Positions 17,343 to 27,145 of a DNA stretch of 64,000 nt are shown here, in pieces. The first letter of the stretch is position 1; every line of letters starts with the position of its first letter. The notes under the pieces are model-generated. The model was not told where the DNA came from and did no database searches. It saw nothing but the letters and a program-made list of their open reading frames with translations. The DNA lies in assembly GCF_020537505.1 (NCBI RefSeq), contig NZ_JAJBMO010000008.1:1-64000 (forward strand), read 5' to 3'. Source of the stretch: Blautia glucerasea (GTDB lineage: Bacteria; Bacillota; Clostridia; Lachnospirales; Lachnospiraceae). A program made the translations under genes and the position numbers.

Positions 17343-17603
17343 TATTTTGTGGGTTGGTCGTTACTCCGTACGCGATTTTACAATGTATATTCACCGCCGT
17401 GCGTCGCAACGTTCCGGCAAGCTAATGACTAACTACGACTAAGACGCTCAGGAGAGCGCTTATGTAGACTAATGCGTGAGGGCTCTCCTAACACATTAGT
17501 CGAAGTCAGCGATCAGTTCACTGGAGCGTTGCGCCGGCGAGTGAGTAATACACATTGTCCAAATGCGTCCCTCCTCGACGAACTTTCAACACACAAAACA
17601 GCA
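17340..17603. repeat. Long imperfect-palindrome element, MITE-like
   Basis: About 264 bases with 17-base terminal inverted repeats (15 of 17 match; TGCTATTTTGTGGGTTG on the left). Further in, ACAATGT, CGCCG and CGCAACG blocks on the left pair with their complements on the right, so one strand can fold into a single long hairpin with a central structured part (ACTAATG..CATTAGT). No open reading frame. A second, partial copy lies at positions 1-54. It could be a non-autonomous transposable element or a dispersed structured RNA. Confidence 0.65.
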
Positions 17604-17640
17604 AGAGCCCCGAAATCAAAGTCTCAAGAGCTCTTGTTTT
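17600..17640 (-). terminator. Terminator of the MATE gene at 17651
   Basis: CAAGAGC / GCTCTTG arms with T4 on the minus strand, overlapping the right edge of the repeat element. Confidence 0.6.
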
Positions 17641-17650
17641 CCTATACATT

Positions 17651-19075
17651 CTATTTTTCGTAAAGTGGATGAACCTCTTTCTTATATGCGTAACGGATGA
17701 ACACAAAACAGATTATGCCAGAGAATACCTCGGCGATGGGGAATGCCCACCAGCAGGCACCAAGGCCACCTATTTTTGCCAGAATATAAGCTGCCGGGAG
17801 CAGGACAAACAGCTGACGGAGTACGGATACTGCAAGGCTCAGGAATCCGTGTCCCAGCGCCTGGAATACAGAGGACGCTACTACAGAGAAACCTGCAATC
17901 AGGAAACTGAGACTGATGGTCCTTAGGGCTGGGATTCCGATGGCAAGCATGTCATCAGACGCGCTGAAAATTCCAAGAAGACCTCCTGGAAACAGCTGGA
18001 ATACGATAAAACCAGCCAGCATAATACATACGCCATAAATAATACTGAGCTTAATCGCTTTCGTAATACGTTCCGGCTTTCTGGCTCCGTAATTGTAAGC
18101 CACAATGGGAACCATTCCATTATTCAATCCGAACACCGGCATGAAAATAAAACTCTGAAGCTTGAAGTATACGCCAAATACTGCTGTTGCTGTGGAAGTA
18201 AAGCCCATCAGGATCTTGTTCATTCCAAAGGTCATAACAGAGCCTACAGAAGCCATGATAATGGATGGGAAACCCACACTGTAAATGTTCCGGATGACAT
18301 TACCAGAAATTCTATATTTGATAAGAGAAATGTGCAATTCCTTATTCAGCTTAATATTGACGATCACGCCAGCAATCGCCGCAATAATCTGTCCTGTCAC
18401 AGTAGCGAGGGCAGCTCCTGTTACTTCCATTCTCGGGAAACCGAAAAGACCGAAGATCATGATTGGATCCAGGATGATGTTGATAATCGCGCCCAGAAGC
18501 TGGGTTGCCATAGAGTAAACGGTCTTTCCTGTAGACTGCAGCAGTTTCTCGCACACCAACTGGATAAACAGTCCGAAAGACATAATTCCGATCACTCTCA
18601 CATAATCCACACCGTATTCCAGGATCTGCAGATCAGAAGTCTGCACACTGAAAAATGCCGGTGCAAACAGCCCGCACACGATAGCGAATCCGATAAAGCT
18701 GAAAATAGCAAGATAAATACCATTGTTTGCCGCGCTGTTGGCGTACTCGTTCTTCTTTTCCCCAAGGGCGCGGGATACCAGTGCATTGATACCAACTCCG
18801 GTACCGGTTCCCACTGCGATCATCAGATTCTGCATCGGAAAGGCAAGGGAAACCGCGGTAAGTGCGCTCTCACTTAATTTTGCCACAAACATACTGTCCA
18901 CAATATTATAAAGTGCCTGGACAAGCATGGAAATCATCATGGGCACAGACATGGTAAGCAGAAGCTTCGCCACTGGCATAACGCCCATTTTATTTTCCTG
19001 AACTTTTACTTCTTTTTCCAAAAATAATCCCCTCTCTTCTGTAGTTAAGCCTTTTTCACTCTCCGGCAAAGGCAT
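17651..19075 (-). CDS. MATE family multidrug/cation exporter
   Basis: A 474-residue protein with about 12 membrane helices in two homologous halves. The N-terminal half opens LLLTMSVPMMISMLVQALYN, a MATE signature with the ALYNIVDSMFV segment, and the middle shows the linker expected between the halves. Members export drugs or metabolites by sodium or proton antiport. About 30 residues of charged sequence precede the first helix, so an internal start (MGVMPVAK) is possible, but the site GGGAGCGGGAA supports the longer form. Stands alone. Substrate unknown. Confidence 0.88.
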   Translation of the reverse strand: MPLPESEKGLTTEERGLFLEKEVKVQENKMGVMPVAKLLLTMSVPMMISMLVQALYNIVDSMFVAKLSESALTAVSLAFPMQNLMIAVGTGTGVGINALVSRALGEKKNEYANSAANNGIYLAIFSFIGFAIVCGLFAPAFFSVQTSDLQILEYGVDYVRVIGIMSFGLFIQLVCEKLLQSTGKTVYSMATQLLGAIINIILDPIMIFGLFGFPRMEVTGAALATVTGQIIAAIAGVIVNIKLNKELHISLIKYRISGNVIRNIYSVGFPSIIMASVGSVMTFGMNKILMGFTSTATAVFGVYFKLQSFIFMPVFGLNNGMVPIVAYNYGARKPERITKAIKLSIIYGVCIMLAGFIVFQLFPGGLLGIFSASDDMLAIGIPALRTISLSFLIAGFSVVASSVFQALGHGFLSLAVSVLRQLFVLLPAAYILAKIGGLGACWWAFPIAEVFSGIICFVFIRYAYKKEVHPLYEK

Positions 19076-19312
19076 TTCCCGCTCCCTTCGCAGTCGCGCA
19101 CATGCCTCTGTACTTTGACATCCTCACTTTTCAAAAGGCCAGTCCTCTTATTGTATATAAGTACGTTCCAGATGTCAATATAAGGGTGGATTTCTTTGAA
19201 AAATTGTGCTATTCTTTTTCTTAGATTTGTGTATTGGTCTTATGAAATTTTCTTATAGAATCGGCAGAACCTATACAATATTTTATTTTTCTTAAAATGG
19301 AGGAATTTTCTT

Positions 19313-19966
19313 ATGGAAAGACACAGCTTTGCTATGGAGATCAAAGAAGGGAAAAAGAATGAATACCGCCAGAAATTAGGGGAAATCTGGTCGGAGCTTA
19401 CTGCTTTTCTGGATCAGGAGAAGGTGCATAATTTCAGCATCTGGAACTGCAAATCCCTGATTTTCGGTTATTACGAAACAGACGAAGCCAGCGAATTTTC
19501 GGAAGAGAAAAAGGCTAAGATCCAGGCGCTCACTTCCAGGATTGATAACACCTTCATCTGGATTTCTACTCCTGGCGAAAACATGCGTCTCATGTATCAC
19601 AATTTCGGAATTGTCCGCAAAAGTAAAGAACTGATCCGTCACAGAATGTTTATGACGAAGCTGAAACCTGGCTGCGAGGAAGAATACAAGGCAAGACATG
19701 ACGGACTGGTTGCTGCAAGAGGCGATAAGATCGATCCAGGTCCGGACAGCAATTTCAGCATCTGGAGCGCAGGCGGATATATTTTCGGATATAATGAAAT
19801 CGACACCACTATGGAGAAAGAAGAAACACCCGAGGCTCACGAAGCTACTGTAGCCTGGGAAACCCGTCAGCTTGGCATTATGGACTGGATCACCAATGAC
19901 TGTGACTGGCTTACCGGACAGGTTCATTCTGCAAGTGTAAGACTGGCTTGGTACATGGGCAAATAA
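19313..19966 (+). CDS. Tandem L-rhamnose mutarotase-like protein
   Basis: Two RhaM/RhaU-like (DUF718-type) ferredoxin-like domains in one 217-residue chain, about residues 1-106 and 107-217; the usual enzyme is a single domain of about 104 residues that interconverts anomers of L-rhamnose. The second repeat keeps the Tyr and His of the active-site helix (Tyr125, His129, EEYKARHD). The first has Tyr18 but Leu22 in place of His, with IWSEL still recognisable. Both contain NFSIW. The first half may thus be structural. No rhamnose genes are adjacent, so the substrate is unproven. Confidence 0.75.
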   Translation: MERHSFAMEIKEGKKNEYRQKLGEIWSELTAFLDQEKVHNFSIWNCKSLIFGYYETDEASEFSEEKKAKIQALTSRIDNTFIWISTPGENMRLMYHNFGIVRKSKELIRHRMFMTKLKPGCEEEYKARHDGLVAARGDKIDPGPDSNFSIWSAGGYIFGYNEIDTTMEKEETPEAHEATVAWETRQLGIMDWITNDCDWLTGQVHSASVRLAWYMGK

Positions 19967-19972
19967 TACTAA

Positions 19973-20051
19973 AGCGTGTTTGAAAAATCATTCCCGCAAT
20001 CTCCCACAAATTGTGACGCACATCTTGCAGAAAACCTTTTTCAAACACGCT
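19973..20051. terminator. Long hairpin between convergent genes, possible dispersed repeat
   Basis: Perfect 15-base arms AGCGTGTTTGAAAAA / TTTTTCAAACACGCT separated by 49 bases that can form a smaller stem (GCAA..TTGC). It lies between the mutarotase-like gene and selA and could act for both. The loop is unusually long for a simple terminator; I suspect a genome-wide palindromic repeat but cannot confirm from one copy. Confidence 0.55.
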
Positions 20052-20066
20052 CTGGAGAAAGTCTTT

Positions 20067-21566
20067 TTATAAATCATAAATCAATTCTTTTTCCATAATT
20101 TCAAAATCATCAGACAGTAATGTCCGCAGTTCCAGGTAAACCCAGTCATCCACAATATGCCCAATAATTGGAACTTCCATCTGGCGTAAGCGATTGCTGA
20201 TTTCCTGGGCAGAAGGACCATTTTTCTTCTTGCTCTTTATCAGCAATGCAGCTCCTGGCAATGTTTTTCCAGGTGTCGTACCACCACCAATGGGATTTCG
20301 CGTAGATGTTATCATAAAATCATATTCTGGATTACAACGTGTCAGTTTTTTCAGGAAAGCCGGCGCATATATTTCGAGATTTCCAAACTTTCTTCCCATC
20401 ATTTCATAAACAGGAATTTCCTCTTCCAGCTTCCTGTCGTCCAAATAAATACCCACTGTCTTATCCAGTGCCGCCGCAGTATATTTATCGATCCGCAGCG
20501 CCCTCATAAGAGGATGCCTTGAAATCTTCTCAATCAGATCTTTACGCCCTACCAAAATACCTGCCTGCGGTCCACCTAACAGCTTATCCCCGCTGAAGGT
20601 TACAATATCCGCACCCTTTCCCAGAAGCTCCTGTACGGTTTTTTCCGGCTGGATTCCATACTCTGCCATATCAACAATGCTTCCGCTTCCAAAATCCACC
20701 AAAAGAGGGAATTCCCGACTGTGGGCTGCTTCAGAAAGCTCTGACAGTTCCGGTTCATGGGTAAATCCAGTAATCTGATAGTTACTGGTATGTACCTTCA
20801 GAAAAGCAGCAGTATTCTCAGTCACTGCATTTTCATAATCCTGAAGATACGTCCGGTTAGTAGTCCCTGCCTCCACAAGTATGGTCCCACTCTGGCGGCA
20901 CACGTCCGGGATCCGGAACTTTCCTCCGATTTCCACAAGTTCCCCTCTGGAAACAATAGTTTCTCCTCCAGAAGCCAGAGCTGTCAGCATCACCAGCACC
21001 GCTGCCGCATTATTATTCACCACAATAGCTGCCTCGGCTCCCGTCAGCCTGCACAGATTTTCTGCAAAATGGTCGTACCTGCTGCCTCTTTTCCCATCTT
21101 CCAGATTCAGTTCCAGATTGGTATATCCAGTCATCAGCGGAACAAGCTCTGACACCAGACGCTCTCCCAGCGGTGCTCTTCCAAGATTGGTGTGAAGAAT
21201 CACACCGGTAGCATTGATCACTCGCTGCATTCTCTTTTGCTCCTCACGGAACAATTTTTTTTTCGTATTTCGTAAAATATATTCCGTATATGCCACTGAT
21301 GAGGCTTCTGCCCATTTTCCAAAACCCTCTAAAGCTTTACTGCCGGAAATCTCCTGCCGCAGCAGCTCCACAGACTCTCTCACTGCTGTCCGGACTCTTT
21401 CGTGTCCATACTGTTTCTCCAGTTCCTTCACCAGCTCTGTTTCCATAATTTTATCTATTTTAGGAATTTTACGAAGCTGCTCATTTCTATTAGCTGAAGA
21501 AATCTTGGCCTTTTTTGGCTCCTGGCAAAGCCTGGAAATAGGCTGTTCTTTGTGACTTTTACCCAT
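20067..21566 (-). CDS. selA: L-seryl-tRNA(Sec) selenium transferase
   Basis: Converts Ser-tRNA(Sec) to Sec-tRNA(Sec) with selenophosphate and PLP, so the host should make selenoproteins. The protein is 499 residues from the start at 21566. Landmarks are LRKIPKIDKIM near the N-terminus, VINATGVILHTNLGRAPL, VDFGSGSIVDM and the PLP-lysine segment TFSGDKLLGGPQAGI. About 35 extra basic residues precede the usual N-terminus. The start codon overlaps the end of the upstream ABC-F gene by eight bases, so translation is coupled. selB, selC and selD are not in the window. Confidence 0.95.
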   Translation of the reverse strand: MGKSHKEQPISRLCQEPKKAKISSANRNEQLRKIPKIDKIMETELVKELEKQYGHERVRTAVRESVELLRQEISGSKALEGFGKWAEASSVAYTEYILRNTKKKLFREEQKRMQRVINATGVILHTNLGRAPLGERLVSELVPLMTGYTNLELNLEDGKRGSRYDHFAENLCRLTGAEAAIVVNNNAAAVLVMLTALASGGETIVSRGELVEIGGKFRIPDVCRQSGTILVEAGTTNRTYLQDYENAVTENTAAFLKVHTSNYQITGFTHEPELSELSEAAHSREFPLLVDFGSGSIVDMAEYGIQPEKTVQELLGKGADIVTFSGDKLLGGPQAGILVGRKDLIEKISRHPLMRALRIDKYTAAALDKTVGIYLDDRKLEEEIPVYEMMGRKFGNLEIYAPAFLKKLTRCNPEYDFMITSTRNPIGGGTTPGKTLPGAALLIKSKKKNGPSAQEISNRLRQMEVPIIGHIVDDWVYLELRTLLSDDFEIMEKELIYDL

Positions 21567-23421
21567 TATTTTTCTGCGCCTCGATCTTCTCCGCCAGGTC
21601 ATTCAAATATACCCAGCGGTCCATTTTCTCTTCCAGCTGCTGTTCTGCGGCTTCTTTATCTGCCATGATCTCACGCAGCTTTACAGAATTGGTTGCATTC
21701 GCCATCATATCATTTTCCAGCTTGGCGATCTTCTCTTCCAGCTTCTCAATATCTTCGTCAATAGTGGCATATTCCCGCTCTTCTTTATAAGAAAATTTCA
21801 GCTTCTCGGACTTCTGTCCCTGCTTCCAGTCTTTTCTGGTAGCCTTCTTCGTTTCCTCCTCCCCAGCGCCGTATCCAGAAGATGTTTTGTCCGCCAGACC
21901 AGCTACACAAGGTGCGCCAGAGCCGCTTCCATCCCCATATTTTCGCGCCCGCGCCTCTGCATAGTCTGTATACCCGCCCTCATACTGGGTCAGCCTTCCA
22001 TCTCCCTCGAAAGCGAAAATACGGTCAACCACATCATCCAGGAAATAACGGTCATGAGACACTGCGATCACAATTCCGGAAAAAGTAGAAAGATAATCCT
22101 CCAGAATAGTCAAAGTAGGAATATCCAGATCATTGCTTGGCTCATCCAGAAGAAGCACATTGGGAGCCTCCATCAGCACTTTCAAAAGATACAGACGTCT
22201 CTTCTCCCCACCGGAAAGCTTCGCAACCGGTGTGTACTGCATAGCAGAGTCAAAAAGGAAACGTTCCAGCATCATGGAAGCACTGATCCTGCCATCACGG
22301 GTGGGAATAAACTCCGCCACATCACGGATATAGTCGATCACCCTCTGATTTCCATCCATGTCTGGCACTTCCTGGGCAAAATAGCCGATCCTGATAGTCT
22401 CTCCAATCTCCACAGTACCGGAATCCGGTTCTACCATCCCGTCTATAATACGGATCAAAGTGGACTTTCCACAGCCATTAGGTCCGATGATTCCAAGCCG
22501 CTGATTCCGCAGCACAATATAATCGAAATCATCCAGGATCATTTTATCCCCATACTTTTTGGAAATATGGTGAAGCTCCACAGTTTTCTTTCCCATTCTG
22601 GTCTCCACGGAATCCATCTGCACATCCAGATCCTGGGCAGGTGCTTTGCCGCTTTTCAAGGCCTCCAGGCGTTCCAGACGGGCGCGCTGCTTGGTGCTTC
22701 TGGCGCGGCAGCCACGCTTTGCCCACTCCAGTTCCATGCGGAGAATACTCTGTCGCTTTCTCTCGGAAGCCAGCTCCATCTCTTCCCTTTGCGCCTTCAA
22801 TTCCAGAAAACCGGAATAGTTGGCATCATAGGAATATAGCTTCCCGTGACTGATCTCCAGAATCTTGTTGGTAACCTTATCCAGAAAGTAACGGTCATGG
22901 GTAACCATGATCACAACGCCCTTAAACCGGTTCAGATAGTCCTCCAGCCAGGTCACCATCTCATTATCCAGATGGTTGGTAGGCTCGTCCAGAATCAGCA
23001 CATCAGAAGGATTCACCAGGGTACGTGCAAGTGCCACACGTTTCTTCTGTCCGCCGGAAAGCTGTTCCACCGGCACATCATGCCCGGTGATCCCCAGCCT
23101 GTTTAAAATATTCCGGGCCTCACTCTCTGTACTCCAGTCCTTCTGCCACTTCCCATCGGCTACATAATCCTGCACAATGGCTCCCTTTGGAAAATCCGGC
23201 ATCTGGGGCAGATAGGTGATCCGCAATCCATTCTGGGAGATCACCTGTCCCTCATCTGTCTCTTCTTCCCCTGCAAGGATCTTCAAAAGGGTACTTTTTC
23301 CAGTACCGTTGATTCCGATAATTCCGATCTTGTCTCCATCATGGATTCCATAAGAAATATCATCAAAAATCTTTTTATCTCCAAAAATCTTGCTTACATG
23401 TTCGATATTCAGCACATTCAT
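21559..23421 (-). CDS. ABC-F ATPase, Uup/YfmR-like
   Basis: A cytosolic protein of 620 residues with two ATP-binding cassettes: GINGTGKST, LSGGQKKRVALA and LILDEPTNHLD, then GPNGCGKST, LSGGEKRRLYLL and LLLDEPSNDLD. The interdomain region (residues about 200-270) is the P-site tip helices, rich in Arg/Glu. A C-terminal coiled coil (roughly residues 540-620, alternating EELEEKI-type heptads) is typical of Uup/YfmR proteins, which act on stalled ribosomes or bind DNA. It overlaps selA. Start follows a gap before a MATE gene. Confidence 0.88.
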   Translation of the reverse strand: MNVLNIEHVSKIFGDKKIFDDISYGIHDGDKIGIIGINGTGKSTLLKILAGEEETDEGQVISQNGLRITYLPQMPDFPKGAIVQDYVADGKWQKDWSTESEARNILNRLGITGHDVPVEQLSGGQKKRVALARTLVNPSDVLILDEPTNHLDNEMVTWLEDYLNRFKGVVIMVTHDRYFLDKVTNKILEISHGKLYSYDANYSGFLELKAQREEMELASERKRQSILRMELEWAKRGCRARSTKQRARLERLEALKSGKAPAQDLDVQMDSVETRMGKKTVELHHISKKYGDKMILDDFDYIVLRNQRLGIIGPNGCGKSTLIRIIDGMVEPDSGTVEIGETIRIGYFAQEVPDMDGNQRVIDYIRDVAEFIPTRDGRISASMMLERFLFDSAMQYTPVAKLSGGEKRRLYLLKVLMEAPNVLLLDEPSNDLDIPTLTILEDYLSTFSGIVIAVSHDRYFLDDVVDRIFAFEGDGRLTQYEGGYTDYAEARARKYGDGSGSGAPCVAGLADKTSSGYGAGEEETKKATRKDWKQGQKSEKLKFSYKEEREYATIDEDIEKLEEKIAKLENDMMANATNSVKLREIMADKEAAEQQLEEKMDRWVYLNDLAEKIEAQKNNG

Positions 23422-23513
23422 GAAAATGTTAACTCCTTTTTCACCGCACAGGCGGCATTTACTTTCGTATTACTGTTCATTTCCTGACCAGCAGCTCACT
23501 TCTATCTCGCCTG

Positions 23514-24878
23514 TCAGCCTGCTATTTTCTTCTCAAAGCCATGGATCCAGTCTGATTTCAGATAGAAGATCAAAAACAGAATGGAGCTTAAAGACCAGGT
23601 CAGCGGATACGCCCAGAATACAGTCTGGATCACTGGATGCAGTCTCACGGCAATAGTAATATAAGTCACACGGATCAGGCACCAGCAGCCCAGCATAACA
23701 AACATCGGCACAGTAGCTTTCCCCGCGCCCCGCATAAGCCCTGCAATACAGTGGGAAAATGCAAGCAGAAAATAAAACAAGGTGATCACATGGGCCTGCT
23801 TCACTCCATAAGCAACCACTTCCGGATCGCTGTTAAAAGCCGCGATCAGCACAGGGCTTGCAAAATACACAATGATCCCCACTACCTCCGCCATGGAAAT
23901 ACTGCACAAAATGCCAATACGTGCACCTTTTTTCGCCCTGTCATACTTTTGGGCCCCAAGATTCTGACTGATAAATGTGGTCAGTCCCATAGAAAAACAG
24001 GTGATCGGCAAAAATCCAAACCCTTCCACCTTGGAATAGGCTCCGCAGCCAGCCACAGCCAGCTTGCCGAAGCTGTTGATATTGGACTGTACCACCACAT
24101 TTGCAATGGCGATCACAGAGTTCTGTATGCCGGCAGGAAGACCGTTGGACACGATCTGCTTCAGCATGTAAGGATCCAGACAGATTTCTTTCAGGGAAAC
24201 CGTATATTCCTCCGGGCTCTTTTTCATCAGACGATAAAGACACAAAAAAGCACTTACAAACTGGGAAATGATCGTTGCAAGAGCTGCGCCCTCCACGCCC
24301 ATTCCAATTCTGCCTACAAATACCATGTCCAGGGTTACATTCAATAAAGACGAAAAAATCAGATAATACAATGGATGGCGGCTGTCTCCAACCGCCTGCA
24401 TGATTCCTACGAAATTGTTATAAAGAACCAGTCCCAGGGAGCCCATTGCATACACCTGAAAATATAAGGTAGACTTAGGCAGAATATCTGCCGGTGTCTT
24501 CATAAGGATCAAAATCTTCGGTGCCAGCACAACGCCGCCAATTGTAAGAAGAATACCACACAGGATACCAAATGCAACAGTAGTATGAATGGCTCTGTGA
24601 AGTTCCCTCTTTTGTCTTGCCCCAAAATATCTGGCGATGATAACACCAGCTCCCATGGCCAGGCCCTGGAAAAATCCTACCAACAAAAAAGTAAGGCTGC
24701 CAGATGAACTTACTGCAGCCAGCGCGTCACTTCCCAGAAAGTTTCCCACGATCAGGGAGTCTGCCGTATTGTACAGCTGCTGAAACAGATTTCCCAGAAA
24801 AAGCGGGAATGCAAAACCCATCAGCTTTTTCCAGATGGAACCTTCTGTCAGCAGGTTTTTGTTTTGTGTTTGATTCAT
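23514..24878 (-). CDS. MATE family exporter
   Basis: A 454-residue protein with 12 predicted helices; opens LLTEGSIWKKLMGFAFPLFLGNLFQQLYNTADSLI in short signature blocks typical of the DinF/NorM-like bacterial MATE proteins. The start was moved to 24878 because GGAGGGG lies six bases upstream. It is only distantly similar to the MATE at 17651. Substrate unknown. Confidence 0.88.
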   Translation of the reverse strand: MNQTQNKNLLTEGSIWKKLMGFAFPLFLGNLFQQLYNTADSLIVGNFLGSDALAAVSSSGSLTFLLVGFFQGLAMGAGVIIARYFGARQKRELHRAIHTTVAFGILCGILLTIGGVVLAPKILILMKTPADILPKSTLYFQVYAMGSLGLVLYNNFVGIMQAVGDSRHPLYYLIFSSLLNVTLDMVFVGRIGMGVEGAALATIISQFVSAFLCLYRLMKKSPEEYTVSLKEICLDPYMLKQIVSNGLPAGIQNSVIAIANVVVQSNINSFGKLAVAGCGAYSKVEGFGFLPITCFSMGLTTFISQNLGAQKYDRAKKGARIGILCSISMAEVVGIIVYFASPVLIAAFNSDPEVVAYGVKQAHVITLFYFLLAFSHCIAGLMRGAGKATVPMFVMLGCWCLIRVTYITIAVRLHPVIQTVFWAYPLTWSLSSILFLIFYLKSDWIHGFEKKIAG

Positions 24879-25076
24879 TTTTTCCCCTCCATCATTACTT
24901 TCTATCGTAACATAACCTCCCTGCTTTTTCAATTACAAGTTTTGGAGTTACTGTTCTCGTTCTCCTGGCAATTTTAATTGCAAAGTACTGTATTTCGTGT
25001 ATAATAAAAGATATCATGATAATTATTTTTTCATACTTTCCGTAAACAAACTTTACCATTTAAGGAGGATCTATAT

Positions 25077-26987
25077 TTGAAAAATCTGGAAACCATCTGG
25101 ACCGGGGCGGCTGCCCAGGGACAAACCTTAAAAGAATATCCCAGACCAGGCATGGTACGAAAACATTGGATCAATCTGAACGGAATGTGGGATTATCTGA
25201 TCACAGACAGCCGTATTCTGCCATGGCAATTTTACGAAAACGAAAATTTTCCATTTGACGGCCAGATCCTGGTTCCTTTTTCCCCAGAAGCACCTCTTTC
25301 CCAGGTGAACCGGCAGCTTCTTCCTGATGAGACATTATGGTATTCCCGGATCATCCAGCTCCCAGATAACTGCCTGGACAGGAGAAAGGAGCGGCTTCTT
25401 CTCCATTTCGGAGCTGTGGATCAGATCTGCAGCGTGTACATTAATGGGAAATTTGCAGCTTACCATAAGGATGGTTACCTTCCCTTTAGCACAGATATTA
25501 CGGATTTTACTGCAGAAGATCTCACCCTCTCTATTTTGATCAGCGTCCACGATTTCAGCGACACCTCCTACCACGCCAGAGGCAAACAGCAGCTAAAAAG
25601 AGGAGGCATGTTTTATACTGCACAGAGTGGGATCTGGCAGACGGTGTGGATGGAAATTGTTCCAAAGGATTACATAAGAGACGTGCGCACCACACCGGAT
25701 TTTGACAAAGGACTGGTTCGAATGAGAGTCCGTACAGTCTCCAGGCATATTTCAGATGCAGCTGCCGGGAACATACCGCCCACTCCTCCCGGAATTTCAG
25801 ATCACGCAGACCTGGAAGCCCTATCTTCTATCATCTGCAGGGTTTACCCGCCAGTTCTTCTTGACACAGATGGATTAAGGGAGGAGCTGTGTGCGGATGA
25901 AATCCTCACCGCCTCCATAAAGCCTGGAAAAGAAACCAGCCTCTCCATTCCAAAGGAAGAGCAAAGAGCCTGGAATCCCAAAGAGCCCTGGCTTTATCCC
26001 TACTCCCTGGAATTTGACAGTGACCGGGTTCTCGGTTATTTTGCCCTGCGTAAGTGTGATGTGCAGATGGCGGATGACGGTTATCCACGCTTTTTCCTGA
26101 ATAACCAGCCTTACTTTCAGAGCGGCGTTCTGGATCAGGGATACTGGCCCGACGGGCTTTACACCGCACCTTCTGACGAAGCCCTAATTTATGACATTCG
26201 TGCCATGAAGGATCTTGGTTTTAACATGCTCCGCAAGCATGGCAAAGTCGAGGCAGACCGCTGGTATTTCCACTGTGACCGCTTGGGTATGCTGGTATGG
26301 CAGGACATGCCAAACGGAGGTTCCGATTATCATCACTGGTTTGTAACTTACCTGGCCACTCTTCTAAACTGGCTGCGCATTCCGGTAAAAGATATCCACG
26401 CCCGCCTTCTTTCCCGTACAGATAAGGATGGGTGCCAGGAATATATAGATGATATCCGGGACATGATAAAGACTCTGTACAACCATCCTTCCATTGTGAC
26501 ATGGGTCCCATTTAATGAAGGTTGGGGACAGTTTTCCACGAAAAAGGTGACAGATTTTATCCACAAGCTGGACCCTTCCCGTCTTGTGGATTCTGCCAGC
26601 GGATGGTTCGACCAGGGATGTGGAGATATCAACAGTCTTCACTACTATTTCCTGGGACTTCCGATTCCGAAGTCAGACCGCGTGCTTGCACTTTCCGAAT
26701 TTGGCGGCTATTCTCTTCGCCTGCCAGAACACAGTGCCTGCAAAAATATTTACGGCTATAAGAAATTCACCACCAGCGAGGCTCTCACGGACGGCTTTTC
26801 CAGACTTATGGAAGGCACCATCGTCCCTTCTGTAAAAAAAGGGTATTCCGCTACCATCTACACCCAGCTCTCGGATATTGAAGAAGAAATCAACGGACTG
26901 ATCACTTACGACCGCAAGAAGGTAAAAATGAATCCGTTGATCGTGCAGAAATGGAATGCCAAATTAAAAAAATCTTTGCAAAGCTAA
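25077..26987 (+). CDS. Glycoside hydrolase family 2 protein
   Basis: A 636-residue cytosolic enzyme with no signal peptide. It starts at TTG, eight bases after AAGGAGG. Order: sugar-binding jelly-roll (LLLHFGAVDQICSVYINGK), immunoglobulin-like domain, TIM barrel. The catalytic acid is in VPFNEGWGQF (Glu481) and the nucleophile in LALSEFGGYS (Glu541). The family includes beta-galactosidases, beta-glucuronidases and beta-mannosidases; the barrel lacks enough known specificity motifs to choose. It stands alone, followed by a terminator. Confidence 0.88.
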   Translation: MKNLETIWTGAAAQGQTLKEYPRPGMVRKHWINLNGMWDYLITDSRILPWQFYENENFPFDGQILVPFSPEAPLSQVNRQLLPDETLWYSRIIQLPDNCLDRRKERLLLHFGAVDQICSVYINGKFAAYHKDGYLPFSTDITDFTAEDLTLSILISVHDFSDTSYHARGKQQLKRGGMFYTAQSGIWQTVWMEIVPKDYIRDVRTTPDFDKGLVRMRVRTVSRHISDAAAGNIPPTPPGISDHADLEALSSIICRVYPPVLLDTDGLREELCADEILTASIKPGKETSLSIPKEEQRAWNPKEPWLYPYSLEFDSDRVLGYFALRKCDVQMADDGYPRFFLNNQPYFQSGVLDQGYWPDGLYTAPSDEALIYDIRAMKDLGFNMLRKHGKVEADRWYFHCDRLGMLVWQDMPNGGSDYHHWFVTYLATLLNWLRIPVKDIHARLLSRTDKDGCQEYIDDIRDMIKTLYNHPSIVTWVPFNEGWGQFSTKKVTDFIHKLDPSRLVDSASGWFDQGCGDINSLHYYFLGLPIPKSDRVLALSEFGGYSLRLPEHSACKNIYGYKKFTTSEALTDGFSRLMEGTIVPSVKKGYSATIYTQLSDIEEEINGLITYDRKKVKMNPLIVQKWNAKLKKSLQS

Positions 26988-26999
26988 TTTAAAAGTATC

Positions 27000-27050
27000 C
27001 AATTCCCGGTTTTCTTTTCATCATTCAGAAGAAACCGGGAATTCTTCTTA
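27000..27050 (+). terminator. Terminator of the GH2 gene
   Basis: AATTCCCGGTTTTCTT / AAGAAACCGGGAATT with one mismatch and a 12-base loop, then CTTCTT. Confidence 0.7.
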
Positions 27051-27056
27051 GAACAG

Positions 27057-27118
27057 TAACAAAAACAGGAGTTATACCTTTCCCTGTCCTAAACAGATAT
27101 GCGGTATAACTCCTGTCC
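27057..27118 (-). terminator. Terminator of the secreted acidic protein gene
   Basis: Minus-strand arms CAGGAGTTATACC / GGTATAACTCCTG with about 24 bases between, followed by T5 (TGTTTTTGTT). Confidence 0.8.
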
Positions 27119-27145
27119 TATTTTTTCATTTCAGTCTGCAGATTC

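Noticed and set aside
20067..21566. A selenoprotein gene near selA
   Set aside because: I looked for neighbouring frames interrupted by a single in-frame TGA that would join two homologous halves and saw none.
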